From NCBI GenBank assembly GCA_913052485.1, contig CAJXDN010000008.1, positions 1 to 52,492 on the forward strand: a stretch of DNA of 52,492 bases, given 5' to 3'. The number at the start of each line of letters is the position of its first letter. Position 1 is the first letter of the stretch. The notes below the pieces were generated by a model. That model had not been told where the DNA came from and did not search any database. It saw only the letters and a list, made by a program, of their open reading frames with translations. A program made the position numbers and the translations under genes. Below are positions 25,702 to 35,143 of this stretch, piece after piece. This stretch comes from an uncultured Flammeovirgaceae bacterium. Lineage in GTDB: Bacteria; Bacteroidota; Bacteroidia; Cytophagales; MED-G16.

Positions 25702-26431
25702 TGAAATATTTATTTTAATTATTTGTGGCCTATTTTCAGGTGCTGTTAATACATTAGCAGGAGGCGGCTCTCTACTGACATTACCTCTAATGATTTTTCT
25801 AGGATTACCGCCATCTGTTGCAAACGGCACCAACAGAATTCAATTAATTTTTCAAAATTTCTTTGCTGTCTACGGTTTTAAATCTAAAGGAATTTCAAAC
25901 TTTAAATTCTCATCTTATTTATCTATATCTTCTGCTTTTGGAGCAATTCTTGGAGCTTTTATTGCAGTAGACTTCCCTGAGGATCTATTTAAAAAAGTAC
26001 TATCTGTAATTATGATATTAGTTATGTTGTCTATTCTATTTAAAAATAAAAATGATTCACAAAATTTATATGATATCAAAAATAAATGGTTGTCAATATT
26101 ATTTTTCTTTATAATTGGGATATATGGAGGATTTATTCATGCAGGAGTAGGTTTTATAATGATAATGGTTTTAACAAATGTGAATCATATACCCATTGCT
26201 CATAGTAACAGTATCAAAGTTTTTGTAGCGCTTATTTTTTCTATTGCTGCATTTATAATATTTCTTTATGAAGATAAAATAAATTGGATTTATGGAATAA
26301 ATATAGGATTTGGCAGTGCACTTGGAGCCTGGACTGCAAGTAGATGGTCATACAATAAATCAGATAAAATTTTAAAATACATATTATCAATAATATTATT
26401 AGTAATGTCGGTAAAACTTTGGTTTTTTTAG
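25691..26431 (+). CDS. TauE/SafE-family anion exporter
   Basis: A 246-residue inner-membrane protein with about eight hydrophobic segments. The family signature is at the start (SGAVNTLAGGGSLLTLPLM, then GLPPSVANGTNR) and is echoed in the second half (GIYGGFIHAGVGFIMIMVL, HSNSIKVF). Members move sulfite, sulfoacetate or other small organosulfur or anionic compounds, and the substrate cannot be assigned here. It overlaps folK by 11 bases and is followed after one base by a glycosyltransferase, so it is co-transcribed with unrelated functions. Confidence 0.88.
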   Translation: MDISEIFILIICGLFSGAVNTLAGGGSLLTLPLMIFLGLPPSVANGTNRIQLIFQNFFAVYGFKSKGISNFKFSSYLSISSAFGAILGAFIAVDFPEDLFKKVLSVIMILVMLSILFKNKNDSQNLYDIKNKWLSILFFFIIGIYGGFIHAGVGFIMIMVLTNVNHIPIAHSNSIKVFVALIFSIAAFIIFLYEDKINWIYGINIGFGSALGAWTASRWSYNKSDKILKYILSIILLVMSVKLWFF

Positions 26432-26432
26432 G

Positions 26433-27299
26433 ATGAAAATATTGATAATTATACCTGTATTTAACGAAGAAAAAAATTTAGAGAGATGTTTAAAATCGTT
26501 CTTAAAACAAACATATCCCATTACTCAGATTACTGTTGTTAATGACGGCTCAACAGATGGAACAGAAAATATTTTAAATAATTATTCAAAAAAATATAAC
26601 ACTATTAATTATTTATCTAAAATTGATTCTGACCCATATCCAAAGCCTGGATCAAAAATTATTAAAGCATTTAATTACGGTCTAGAAAGATCCATAAAAG
26701 ATTATGACTTAATTGGAAAATTCGATGGTGATATTGAATTACCAAAAAGTTATTTTGAAAATATGGTTAAAATTTTTGTTAATAATAAAAAAATAGGGTT
26801 GGCATCTGGGTTATTATCAACCTATAAAAATAATTCGTGGGAGATCGAAAATTTATATGAAAAAATACATGTAAGAGGTGGATTAAAACTATATAATAAG
26901 TCAACATTTAAAAAAATTAAAGGACTTACTGAGTCAATGGGTTGGGATAGTCTTGATGAATTAAAAATTCATTTTTTTAATATTGATCTATACATTGATG
27001 AATCGTTAGTTTGTAAACAACTTAGAAAAACAGGTGAAAGATATAGTGATAAGATGTTCTATAAGCAAGGGAGGGTTATGTATCTATTAGGGTATGATTT
27101 TATTTTATGTTTTTTAGGTTCAGTAAAATTTTCATTTAAACATCTGTCTATTCTACCATTTTTTCAGTCGACATATGGTTATTTAAAATGCTTAACAAAT
27201 AGTGAAAAAAAAATTGTAAGTAATAAATTTTCTAAGTTTGTAAAAAGGTACAGGTATCAAATGATCCTAAAAAAAATATATAAATGGGGAAAATTTTAA
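26433..27299 (+). CDS. Family 2 glycosyltransferase
   Basis: 288 residues with a GT-A fold start (IIIPVFNEEKNLERCLKSFLKQTYP), nucleotide-sugar site VVNDGSTDGT and a DGD metal site in KFDGDIELPKSYF. After about residue 200 the sequence is less conserved and partly hydrophobic, so it may associate with the membrane. It overlaps the flippase gene by 16 bases, which fits assembly of a surface glycan or glycolipid. Donor and acceptor are unknown. Confidence 0.87.
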   Translation: MKILIIIPVFNEEKNLERCLKSFLKQTYPITQITVVNDGSTDGTENILNNYSKKYNTINYLSKIDSDPYPKPGSKIIKAFNYGLERSIKDYDLIGKFDGDIELPKSYFENMVKIFVNNKKIGLASGLLSTYKNNSWEIENLYEKIHVRGGLKLYNKSTFKKIKGLTESMGWDSLDELKIHFFNIDLYIDESLVCKQLRKTGERYSDKMFYKQGRVMYLLGYDFILCFLGSVKFSFKHLSILPFFQSTYGYLKCLTNSEKKIVSNKFSKFVKRYRYQMILKKIYKWGKF

Positions 27300-28759
27300 G
27301 GCAGAGCTTTTGGTCTACCATTATAATTTATTCTGGAGTTGTTCTTGGGTTCATTAATTCAATTATACTCTTTCCAAAATATTTAAGTACGGAGCAAATC
27401 GGACTTTTCAGACAGATAATAAGTGCATCGTCATTACTTGTTCCACTGACTACATTTGGTGTGAGTGCAGCATACGTAAAATTTTATCCTCTCTTTAAAG
27501 AGAATATAGATAAAAAAAATCAATTTTTTTCATATAATTTATTAGTAGTATTTTCATCCTACCTCCTAACAACGTTTTTAATCGTAATTTTTTTTGATAG
27601 TCTTAGTATATACTTCAGTCAAAACTCACAACTTTTTTTAGACTATTTTTATTTAGTCTATTTCATATTATTTTTAATGAGCTTAAGTGCATTATTTGAA
27701 TCTTACCTAAGGGCAAGGTATGATATAGTACTATCAAATATAATCAACGGTGTCTCAAATAGATTTTTTACCGCTATATCAATAATTCTACTTGCATTAT
27801 CTGTATTAACCTTTGAAGAGGTCATTAATCTTCAGATTCTTATTTATGGAATTGGTTTAATAATTATAATATCATATGCATACAGAAAAGAAAAATTTAA
27901 ATTTCAACTTAAATATGATAAAATAAGTTCAGAAATAAAGAACATCCTAAATTTTAGCTCTTTCTCATTTTTAGGGTCATTCTCCAATATTTTAGTTTTA
28001 AATGTTGATATCCTAATGGTTACTAGTTTACTTGGTTTATCTCAGACAGGAATCTATACAACTGCATTTTATATAGGAATGATAATTGAAATACCTAGAA
28101 GGGCAATATCTCAAATTTCTATTCCTTTCATCTCTGAAAATATAAAAAATGATAATATAAAAAATTTAGAAAAAAACTATACTGAAGTGAGTCTTTATCA
28201 GACAATCATAGGAGTGCTTTTTTACCTTTTGATAATAATTAATTTAGACAGTTTATTTAGTCTTATTCCAAATTCTGAAAACTTTATATCTGGTAAAGAT
28301 GTTGTATATGTTGTTGGGCTGAGCAAATTAATTATTATGGTCTTTGGTTACAGTTCTGAACTAATTTCACTTTCAAAATTCTATAAATTTAATGTTGTTA
28401 CAATATTAATATTGGCTGTAGTAGGAATAATTTTAAATATCATTTTAATACCTGTCTATGGATTAATAGGGGCTGCTGTGGCATCCTTAATATCAATTAT
28501 TATTTTTAATATTATTAAATTTATATTTATAAAAATAAGATTTGGAATATCACCTTTTACAAGTAAAACCTTAAAAGTAATTTCTTTAGGGTCTATATTA
28601 TTTTTAATTTTTACCTACTACCCCATTGACTTTGATAATAAAATATTAGAAATTTTAGTGAAGTCTATACTTATAATTCTATTATTTTCTATTTGTATTT
28701 TTTATATGAAAATCTCAAAAAAAGTAAATGAGATCATAAAGGAAAAAATTAATCTTTAA
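27284..28759 (+). CDS. Polysaccharide flippase (Wzx/MATE-like)
   Basis: 491 residues with about 14 hydrophobic segments spread along the whole protein and a start (LRQSFWSTIIIYSGVVLGFINSIILFP) typical of the polysaccharide-biosynthesis MOP superfamily. It should flip lipid-linked oligosaccharides across the inner membrane. It overlaps the upstream GT2 gene by 16 bases and converges with a GT4 gene over 11 bases. This makes a minimal glycan cluster without a visible polymerase or priming transferase. Confidence 0.88.
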   Translation: MGKILRQSFWSTIIIYSGVVLGFINSIILFPKYLSTEQIGLFRQIISASSLLVPLTTFGVSAAYVKFYPLFKENIDKKNQFFSYNLLVVFSSYLLTTFLIVIFFDSLSIYFSQNSQLFLDYFYLVYFILFLMSLSALFESYLRARYDIVLSNIINGVSNRFFTAISIILLALSVLTFEEVINLQILIYGIGLIIIISYAYRKEKFKFQLKYDKISSEIKNILNFSSFSFLGSFSNILVLNVDILMVTSLLGLSQTGIYTTAFYIGMIIEIPRRAISQISIPFISENIKNDNIKNLEKNYTEVSLYQTIIGVLFYLLIIINLDSLFSLIPNSENFISGKDVVYVVGLSKLIIMVFGYSSELISLSKFYKFNVVTILILAVVGIILNIILIPVYGLIGAAVASLISIIIFNIIKFIFIKIRFGISPFTSKTLKVISLGSILFLIFTYYPIDFDNKILEILVKSILIILLFSICIFYMKISKKVNEIIKEKINL

Positions 28760-29990
28760 TAACTTTTATCAGTTTAAATATTAGTGAACTATATCTCAAA
28801 TCAGAATAATTAATATTAATGTTTTTTAACTTTTTAGAGTCATATAACATAAATGACTTTTTGATAAATGATCTTATTTTACTCACATCGTCATATCTGA
28901 TTCTATTATTTCTCTTATAGTCTTTAAGGAAACGATCCACATCTATATTCTCATAATCTCCAAGAGTTAGAATTAATTTTTCTGAAACTAAATACTCATA
29001 AAGTTTATAGGGAGTCGTATTCTGTATTGGCAAATTATCTAAGAGTAATAGGAGGATAGATGAGGAGCTCATCTTACTAATTAACTCTTTTTCAGAATTA
29101 ATCATATCAAATCTTGTAAGTGGGTATAAATTCTTTTTTTTACTTATATAATTTACAGTTGATTTCTGAATATTTCCAAAAAGATGAAATTCAAATTTAC
29201 TCCTAAAATTACTGTCTTCTTCTAGCATAATATCAAGAGTATCGATTAGCTTTTCTGGATTCCTAAACATGTTCAATAGACCAAAATAGGAGAGTATAAA
29301 CTTGTTATTATTGTATTTTTCTGGTTTAATATTTGATCCGTTATTTATTAGATTTATTTTATCAATTGTAGAAATTTTTAAAAACTCTTTTCTTAATTCA
29401 CTATTAGTGACTATTACCTTATCTGAGGCTTTTATAAACTTTTTTTGATAAAAGTTATGTATCATCTTTGAAATAAAAATAGGTTTCATACTAAGCATAA
29501 TATTCCAGTTCAGATAAGGATCTCTAAAGTCTGATATCCAGTTAACCCCAGTCCTCTTTTTTATCCTCATTCCCAACTTTTGTATGCTATGAGGTGGAGA
29601 GGTAGTTATTAATGTATCAATACTATTTTCAGTTATATATTTTACAGCAAAATTTTCTATTTTTTTGAAATACAGGATTCTACCATCAGGAATAAAAAAG
29701 TTAACACGTATCCAAGATAGTATAGATAGAAATATGTTACTTGAAGAGTCGATTACACCTCTCGAATAATTTTTCACTATTTTGTTTGAGAAAAATTTAT
29801 TTGCTGAATTTATATTTCTCTCAATAAGGGTATAATTATTTTCTTTTTTAATAAAATCTCTACCACCAAATGTTAAAACGGATATATCAAAATTTGATTT
29901 TCCTAACTCAGAGATAAAATTTACCCAACGTTTTTTACCAACAGATTCACTATTTTTCCAATAATATGTTATTAATAATATTTTTTTCAA
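28749..29990 (-). CDS. GT4-type glycosyltransferase
   Basis: 413 residues resembling family 4 glycosyltransferases (GT-B fold). The N-terminal acceptor domain starts ILLITYYWKNSESVGKKRWVNF, followed by IDTLITTSPPHSIQKLG and a linker WISDFRDPYLNW. The C-terminal donor domain holds LSYFGLLNMFRNPEKLIDTL and PYKLYEYL, equivalent to the usual K.xEYxA segment. The start must be TTG at 29990; an upstream ATG runs into a stop after two codons. It converges with the flippase gene and probably serves the same glycan pathway. Confidence 0.82.
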   Translation of the reverse strand: MKKILLITYYWKNSESVGKKRWVNFISELGKSNFDISVLTFGGRDFIKKENNYTLIERNINSANKFFSNKIVKNYSRGVIDSSSNIFLSILSWIRVNFFIPDGRILYFKKIENFAVKYITENSIDTLITTSPPHSIQKLGMRIKKRTGVNWISDFRDPYLNWNIMLSMKPIFISKMIHNFYQKKFIKASDKVIVTNSELRKEFLKISTIDKINLINNGSNIKPEKYNNNKFILSYFGLLNMFRNPEKLIDTLDIMLEEDSNFRSKFEFHLFGNIQKSTVNYISKKKNLYPLTRFDMINSEKELISKMSSSSILLLLLDNLPIQNTTPYKLYEYLVSEKLILTLGDYENIDVDRFLKDYKRNNRIRYDDVSKIRSFIKKSFMLYDSKKLKNININYSDLRYSSLIFKLIKVIKD

Positions 29991-30050
29991 TTTATTATTT
30001 TAATAATCTTAAATATACATTTAATAAGTTTATTAAGTATTTTTATAAGG

Positions 30051-31022
30051 ATGAAAAATATAGCTGTCTTAACATCTGGAGGGGATGCACCTGGAATGAA
30101 CGCGTGTATTCGTTCAATTGTCAGAACTGCATCTTATAAAAATATTGAAGTTTACGGGATCCAATACGGATACCAGGGATTAATAGAAAATAATTTAAAA
30201 ATTATCACAAATAAAGATGTCGGAAATACCATTCATATTGGTGGTACAATTTTAAAAACAGCTAGATCTGATGAATTTAGATTAAAAAAAGGTAGAGATA
30301 AGGCTTATCAAAATTTAAAAAAAAATAACATTGATGGACTAATTGTTTTAGGTGGAGATGGATCTCTGACAGGCGCAAAAATATTTGGAGATGAAAATAA
30401 ATTTCCGGTTATTGGTATTCCTTGTACCATAGATAATGATTTATATGGTAGTGATTATAGCATTGGATTTGCTTCAGCTAGAGAAACTGTAGTAGATGCA
30501 GTCGATAAGATAAGAGATACAGCTGCATCTCATGAGAGAATATTTATAGTTGAGGTTATGGGAAGGGAGTCTGGGTATCTGGCACTTGAATCAGGTATAG
30601 CTTCTGGAGCTGAAATGATATTAATACCTGAAAATAAAAAAGAAATAAAAGATGTTATTACTGATATCAAAAAAATTAATGAAGAAAAAAAATCTATTAT
30701 TATTATATACGCAGAAGGCTGTAAACTCGGTAGACTAGATAAAATATCAAAAAAAATATCAAAAAGTATACCTGGTAGTAATGTTAGATATTCAATCCTT
30801 GGACATATACAAAGAGGTGGTACAGCTGTCCCTTCAGATAGAATTCTCGGAACAATTTTAGGTTATAAATCAGTAGATTCAATATTAAATGGTGAAAAAA
30901 ATATGATGGTAGGTTTAGTTGAAAATAAATGTCTACTCACTCCTTTAAAAGAAATTATAAATAAAGAGAGGGGAATTAATAAAGAGATAATGAATATCTC
31001 AAAAATAATTTCAAATTATTGA
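30051..31022 (+). CDS. pfkA: ATP-dependent 6-phosphofructokinase
   Basis: Phosphorylates fructose-6-phosphate, the committed step of glycolysis. The 323 residues match the short bacterial ATP-dependent type: LTSGGDAPGMNA at 8-19, GGDGSLTGA at 101-109 (Gly after GGD, as in ATP enzymes rather than pyrophosphate enzymes) and PCTIDND with the catalytic Asp at 128. MGRESGYLALESG and GHIQRGG complete the active site. It stands alone between a divergent GT4 gene and convergent miaA. Confidence 0.96.
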   Translation: MKNIAVLTSGGDAPGMNACIRSIVRTASYKNIEVYGIQYGYQGLIENNLKIITNKDVGNTIHIGGTILKTARSDEFRLKKGRDKAYQNLKKNNIDGLIVLGGDGSLTGAKIFGDENKFPVIGIPCTIDNDLYGSDYSIGFASARETVVDAVDKIRDTAASHERIFIVEVMGRESGYLALESGIASGAEMILIPENKKEIKDVITDIKKINEEKKSIIIIYAEGCKLGRLDKISKKISKSIPGSNVRYSILGHIQRGGTAVPSDRILGTILGYKSVDSILNGEKNMMVGLVENKCLLTPLKEIINKERGINKEIMNISKIISNY

Positions 31023-31027
31023 CAGAA

Positions 31028-31945
31028 TCAGTATTTTATTTTATCAATAATATTATTACTTTCAAACCACTTTATTTCTTTATTGCTTCTAAACCAAGTC
31101 ATCTGTCTTTTTGAATACTTTCTCGTATTAGTTTTAATTAGATTAATTGACTCAAAAAGTGTCGTTTTATCCTCTAAATATGAAAATAACTCTGTGTACC
31201 CTACTGTCTTTAAAGGCAGCAAACTTTTATGTTTAAATAATGTTTTAGCTTCTTCAAGTAAGCCATTCTCCATCATCAAATCTACTCTTGAATTAATTCT
31301 ATCTATTAATAGATCTCTTTCGGGACTTATGCCAAAAAAATTAATATTAATATCGTCTCGGTATTTATTTTTTTGATTTGTGAAAGAAGAATAAGGTTTA
31401 TTTGATGCACAATAGACCTCCAGAGCTCTAATTACTCTTCGAGGATTTTTCAAATCAGTTTTATAGTAATAATTTGGATCTACCCTCTTGAGCAATTTTG
31501 TAAGATATCCAAGCCCCTTTAATTCTAAATCCTGATTAAGTTTAGATCTTATCTTACCGGAGACCCTAGGAAAAGAATCTAAACCTTTCAAGGCAGCATC
31601 AATAAATAAACCCGAGCCACCGACCATCACTAAATTATCATTTTGCTTGAAGTATTTTAGAAAAAATTCATTTACTTCAGTAGCATATTTTCCTGCAGAA
31701 TAAGTATCAAAAATTGATAAATTATCAATAAAGAAATGAGGTACGGATTTTAATTCAGATTGAGAAGGTTTAGCTGTACCGATATTCATTTCTCTGTAAA
31801 ACTGTCTTGAATCACATGAAATTATTGAGCATTTATTTTTTTTTGCAAGCTTGATACTTAAACTAGTTTTTCCACTTGCAGTTGGGCCAGTAATTACTAT
31901 TAAGTTTTTTTTATTTATCTTCAATATTATAATTAATATGGACAT
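31028..31945 (-). CDS. miaA: tRNA dimethylallyltransferase
   Basis: Adds a dimethylallyl group to A37 of tRNAs that read codons starting with U. P-loop GPTASGKTSLSIKLAKK is near the N-terminus, then SCDSRQFYREMNIGTAKPS, PHFFIDN, VMVGGSGLFIDAAL, NPRRVIRALEVY and a C-terminal TNTRKYSKRQMTWFR. Start choice: ATG 31945 gives an extra hydrophobic stretch (SILIIILK), while TTG 31924 starts right before INKKNLIVITG, as in most homologues. The ATG start would overlap the divergent 88-residue gene by 8 bases. Confidence 0.95.
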   Translation of the reverse strand: MSILIIILKINKKNLIVITGPTASGKTSLSIKLAKKNKCSIISCDSRQFYREMNIGTAKPSQSELKSVPHFFIDNLSIFDTYSAGKYATEVNEFFLKYFKQNDNLVMVGGSGLFIDAALKGLDSFPRVSGKIRSKLNQDLELKGLGYLTKLLKRVDPNYYYKTDLKNPRRVIRALEVYCASNKPYSSFTNQKNKYRDDININFFGISPERDLLIDRINSRVDLMMENGLLEEAKTLFKHKSLLPLKTVGYTELFSYLEDKTTLFESINLIKTNTRKYSKRQMTWFRSNKEIKWFESNNIIDKIKY

Positions 31946-32201
31946 CAAATTAACAAAACAATTCCAAAAAAAATTAGAATTATTATTAGAATCTTTTGAC
32001 TTTAAAGTAAGATTTGAAAAGGGAAATTTTAAATCAGGTTATTGTGTATTAATAGATAATAAAATAATTATAATAAATAAATATTTTACAACAGAGGGTA
32101 AAATTTATGCTCTAATTGAGATAATTGAATCTATCAATATAAATAAAGACAATTGTCCTAAAGAACATAAGAAAACACTAAACCTAATTTTTAAAAATTG
32201 A
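31938..32201 (+). CDS. Conserved small protein of unknown function
   Basis: 88 residues from ATG 31938; the frame is open further upstream but that part only mirrors miaA. The mixed sequence contains FDFKVRFEKGNFKSGYCVLIDNKIIIINKYF, a compact beta-rich block that I recall from Bacteroidota proteins of similar size, and no membrane segment. Its stop forms a TTGA overlap with the metallo-hydrolase start, implying coupled translation and a possible link with that enzyme. No function can be given. Confidence 0.75.
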   Translation: MDIKLTKQFQKKLELLLESFDFKVRFEKGNFKSGYCVLIDNKIIIINKYFTTEGKIYALIEIIESININKDNCPKEHKKTLNLIFKN

Positions 32202-32956
32202 AATTGACTTTTTTAGGGACTGGAACATCTCAAGGCATACCAGTAATTGGATGTAAATGTCCAGTTTGTAATTCTAGTGACTCAAAAGATAAAAGATTAA
32301 GATCTTCGGTTTTAATAGAGTATCAGGGTAAAAATATTTTAATTGATACTGGTCCAGATTTAAGACAACAGTCACTAAAAAATAATATTTGCAGAATTGA
32401 TTTAATATTATATACACATGCTCACAGAGACCACGTATCTGGAATAGATGAAATAAGATCTTTTAATTTTATTCAGAAATCAGAAATTAAAGGATTTGGT
32501 AATAGTGAACTTGTTAATCAAATAAAAAAAGACTACTCATATATATTCCAGAAACATAATTATCCTGGCTTACCAAGGATTAACCTTGAGGTAGCAGAAA
32601 AAAAATTTAATTATTTGGACATCGATATCTATCCTATTGAAGTTTACCATTACAGATTAAGAATTTTAGGGTATAGAATTGGAGAATTAACATATATCAC
32701 AGATGCAAAAACAATATCAAATGAAGAACTTAAAAAAATAAATGGTTCAAAAATATTAGTAATTAATTGTTTGCAAATTAATGAACACCTTTCACATTTA
32801 AATCTAAATGAAGCACTAGATATAATTGAAAAGGTTAAGGTTAAAAAGGTTTTTTTCACTCATATTTCTCATAATCTTGGTCTTCATAAGGAAATAAATA
32901 AAAGATTACCTAAGAATGTACAACTAGCTTATGATAATTTAGTGATAGAACTATGA
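32198..32956 (+). CDS. MBL-fold metallo-hydrolase (PhnP-like)
   Basis: A metallo-beta-lactamase-fold phosphodiesterase-like protein of 252 residues. It starts with LTFLGTGTSQGIPVIGCKCPVC, whose CKCPVC cysteines are typical of the PhnP-like branch and may bind a structural metal. The metal site THAHRDH is at about 71-77, with later ligands in ITDAKTIS and THISHN. Characterised relatives cleave cyclic phosphodiesters. The start is TTG at 32198; there is no ATG and the family begins exactly here. It converges with pyk over 6 bases. Confidence 0.9.
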   Translation: MKLTFLGTGTSQGIPVIGCKCPVCNSSDSKDKRLRSSVLIEYQGKNILIDTGPDLRQQSLKNNICRIDLILYTHAHRDHVSGIDEIRSFNFIQKSEIKGFGNSELVNQIKKDYSYIFQKHNYPGLPRINLEVAEKKFNYLDIDIYPIEVYHYRLRILGYRIGELTYITDAKTISNEELKKINGSKILVINCLQINEHLSHLNLNEALDIIEKVKVKKVFFTHISHNLGLHKEINKRLPKNVQLAYDNLVIEL

Positions 32957-34381
32957 GTTAACTACATTTAGCTTCATCATATTAGTATGTCCTTTCCAAT
33001 GTGTAGGCATTGATGAAGTTATTATATACTTATCTCCCTTATCAAGATGATTATTATCCAGTAAAATTTTTTCAATATTTTCTAGAGTAGAATCAATATT
33101 TTCAGTTTTATTATAATAAATAGATCTTATACCCCAAACTAAATTAACTTCATTACCTATTTTCTTCTCATTAGTCACTATATAGATTCTTGCTTTTGGT
33201 CTACTTCCTGAAACTCTATAAGCTGAATATCCACTTTTAGTCATTGTTATAATTGCCTTTGCATTAATTTGTTTACTTAACCTACAAGCTGTTGTTATCA
33301 AGCTTTCACTTAACTTATTTCTTAGTTTTTTAAATTTTTCAAATTTATAATAAATCACATTAGAGGTTTTTTCTACAGAATTTATAATTCTGCTCATACT
33401 TTCAACGGCGAGTAAGGGGTATTTTCCAGTAGCTGACTCTGCTGATAACATTACAGCATCAGTTCCATCAAGGACAGCGTTGGCTACATCATTAGTTTCC
33501 GCTCTGGTAGGTGTTTTTGATGTTATCATACTCTCTAACATTTGAGTAGCGATAATTACTGGTTTACATGCTAAATTACATTTATCTACAATTTTCTTTT
33601 GAATAATAGGAACAGTCTCCATTGGCACTTCAACTCCCAAATCACCTCTAGCTACCATCAATCCATCTGATTCTGTAATGATATCATCAATATTTTTAAT
33701 AGCTTGTGGCTTTTCAATTTTTGCAATTACTTTTGTTGAATATCCATTATCTTTAATTAGATTCTTTAGTTCTAAGATATCTTTCGCACTTCTTACAAAA
33801 GATAATGCAATCCAGTCAACATCATTTTTAAGACCAAAGTTTAAATCTTTAATGTCCTTATCTGTTACAGATGATAATTTAATATTACTCTCTGGCAGAT
33901 TTACACCTTTTCTCTCTAAAAGTATTCCTCCCCTTACTACGGTTGCCTCTAACTGTTTATCCGCCTTACTTACTACTCTTAATTCAATCTTACCGTCATT
34001 AATTAATATTTTCTCACCAATTTTAATATCTCCAATAACATTATTATCTATACATATAGAATGTTGGTTACCTATTATATTTTGAGAAGTTACAGTGAGG
34101 TTATTACCATCCTTTAAAACTATTTGCTCCTTCTCTAATTTTCCAACCCGAATTTTTGGACCTTGTAGGTCCTGTAATATGGTAATAGGAACTCCTAATT
34201 CATCACTAATTTTTCTAACATTCGATATAACTTTCCTGTGATCTTTGTGGCTACCATGTGAAAAATTTAACCTGACAACATCAACACCTTTAATTACCAT
34301 CTCTTTTAAAGTTAGATAATCAGATGAAGATGGGCCAATAGTAGCAATAATTTTAGTTCTATTATTTACAACTTGCTTCAT
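32951..34381 (-). CDS. pyk: Pyruvate kinase
   Basis: Makes pyruvate and ATP from phosphoenolpyruvate. The 476 residues start RTKIIATIGPSSSDY and include VVRLNFSHGSH, the B-domain start ILQDLQGPKIRVG, and the catalytic Lys/metal block AKIEKPQAI with DGLMVARGDLGVEVP. TQMLESMI, PTRAETNDVANAVLDGTDAVMLSAE and a C-terminal regulatory domain follow. Coupled to the upstream IPExxxVDY gene by a 4-base overlap, a pairing known from other Bacteroidota. Confidence 0.97.
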   Translation of the reverse strand: MKQVVNNRTKIIATIGPSSSDYLTLKEMVIKGVDVVRLNFSHGSHKDHRKVISNVRKISDELGVPITILQDLQGPKIRVGKLEKEQIVLKDGNNLTVTSQNIIGNQHSICIDNNVIGDIKIGEKILINDGKIELRVVSKADKQLEATVVRGGILLERKGVNLPESNIKLSSVTDKDIKDLNFGLKNDVDWIALSFVRSAKDILELKNLIKDNGYSTKVIAKIEKPQAIKNIDDIITESDGLMVARGDLGVEVPMETVPIIQKKIVDKCNLACKPVIIATQMLESMITSKTPTRAETNDVANAVLDGTDAVMLSAESATGKYPLLAVESMSRIINSVEKTSNVIYYKFEKFKKLRNKLSESLITTACRLSKQINAKAIITMTKSGYSAYRVSGSRPKARIYIVTNEKKIGNEVNLVWGIRSIYYNKTENIDSTLENIEKILLDNNHLDKGDKYIITSSMPTHWKGHTNMMKLNVVNS

Positions 34382-34803
34382 ATATACAATAAGTATTTTT
34401 CTTTAATCAGATTAATATTAACAAAATTAGCAAATTGAATTACATTATTAGATTTTAACTTATTTAATATGATTTGTGGGTTATCATCAAAAAAACTCTT
34501 AGAGAACTGGATCAGGTAGTCAAAATTTGGGAGAGAGGGTATAAAGTGAGATTTTGCCTGTCTTTTCTTCAGTTTATTAGAAATTAATCTTATATACTTT
34601 TTATTATTCTTATAAATCAAATAAGACATTTCAATATTCTGATCTTTTACTAACTTAATTATCTCATTTTTTTTTTTAATCATAGATATATTAAAAATTT
34701 TATTAATATACCAAGCAAGTTTATATTCCTTATAGGATGACACAACACCTATTAAATAGTATTCGTCCTTATCTTTAATAAAATTATAATCTAAGTTTTT
34801 CAA
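34378..34803 (-). CDS. IPExxxVDY-family protein, variant motif
   Basis: A Bacteroidota-specific small protein of 141 residues, named for a short conserved motif and usually encoded just before pyk. Here the motif reads IPSLPNFDY at 88-96, so the Glu and Val are replaced while Ile-Pro and Asp-Tyr remain. The start is TTG at 34803; no ATG is in frame upstream or nearby. It overlaps pyk by 4 bases and is divergent from acpP. The function is unknown; the link to pyk suggests a metabolic or regulatory role. Confidence 0.78.
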   Translation of the reverse strand: MKNLDYNFIKDKDEYYLIGVVSSYKEYKLAWYINKIFNISMIKKKNEIIKLVKDQNIEMSYLIYKNNKKYIRLISNKLKKRQAKSHFIPSLPNFDYLIQFSKSFFDDNPQIILNKLKSNNVIQFANFVNINLIKEKYLLYI

Positions 34804-34838
34804 TAAATTTTATTTAATAAAGTATAGTAATTTAATAG

Positions 34839-34868
34839 TTTGAGAATCGAAAAAAAAAATTATTTTTG
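34839..34868 (+). promoter_or_regulatory. Bacteroidota-type promoter of the acpP operon
   Basis: TTTG at 34839-34842 (-33) and TATTTTTG at 34861-34868 (-7, exact TAnnTTTG) are 18 bases apart, within the 17-23 range known for this phylum. Transcription starting near 34873 gives a leader of about 20 bases before the acpP ATG at 34893. The spacer is almost pure A (11 in a row). This is the best promoter match in the window. Confidence 0.75.
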
Positions 34869-34892
34869 CATCATATTTAAAACATAACTTAT

Positions 34893-35129
34893 ATGGAAAA
34901 TTTAGAAAACAAAATCAAGGAAATCATTGTTGACAAGTTAGGTATTGAAGAGTCTGAAATAACCGACAGTGCTAGCTTCACAAATGATCTCGGAGCTGAC
35001 TCACTCGATACTGTAGAGTTAATAATGGAGTTTGAGAAAGAATTTAATGTATCAATTCCTGACGAAGAAGCAGAAAAAATACAAACAGTGGGTGATGCAG
35101 TAGCATACCTAAAAGAAAATGTAAAGTAG
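34893..35129 (+). CDS. acpP: Acyl carrier protein
   Basis: Carries growing acyl chains on a phosphopantetheine arm during fatty-acid synthesis. It is a small acidic protein of 78 residues with the attachment site GADSLDTVE (Ser37) and the usual four-helix pattern ([31 protein letters not shown]-like helix 2-3, [12 protein letters not shown]). It is the first gene of acpP-fabF-rnc-nadE and has the clearest promoter in the window directly upstream. Confidence 0.97.
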   Translation: MENLENKIKEIIVDKLGIEESEITDSASFTNDLGADSLDTVELIMEFEKEFNVSIPDEEAEKIQTVGDAVAYLKENVK

Positions 35130-35143
35130 TTTTCTCCCTAAAT

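Noticed and set aside
31015-31051. Inverted repeat ATTATTGA/TCAATAAT between pfkA and miaA
   Set aside because: Eight AT-rich pairs with a 21-base loop are expected by chance at this base composition; not called a terminator.
31851-31937. Upstream part of the frame leading into the 88-residue protein
   Set aside because: It is the mirror of the miaA coding sequence including its P-loop; the plausible start is ATG 31938.
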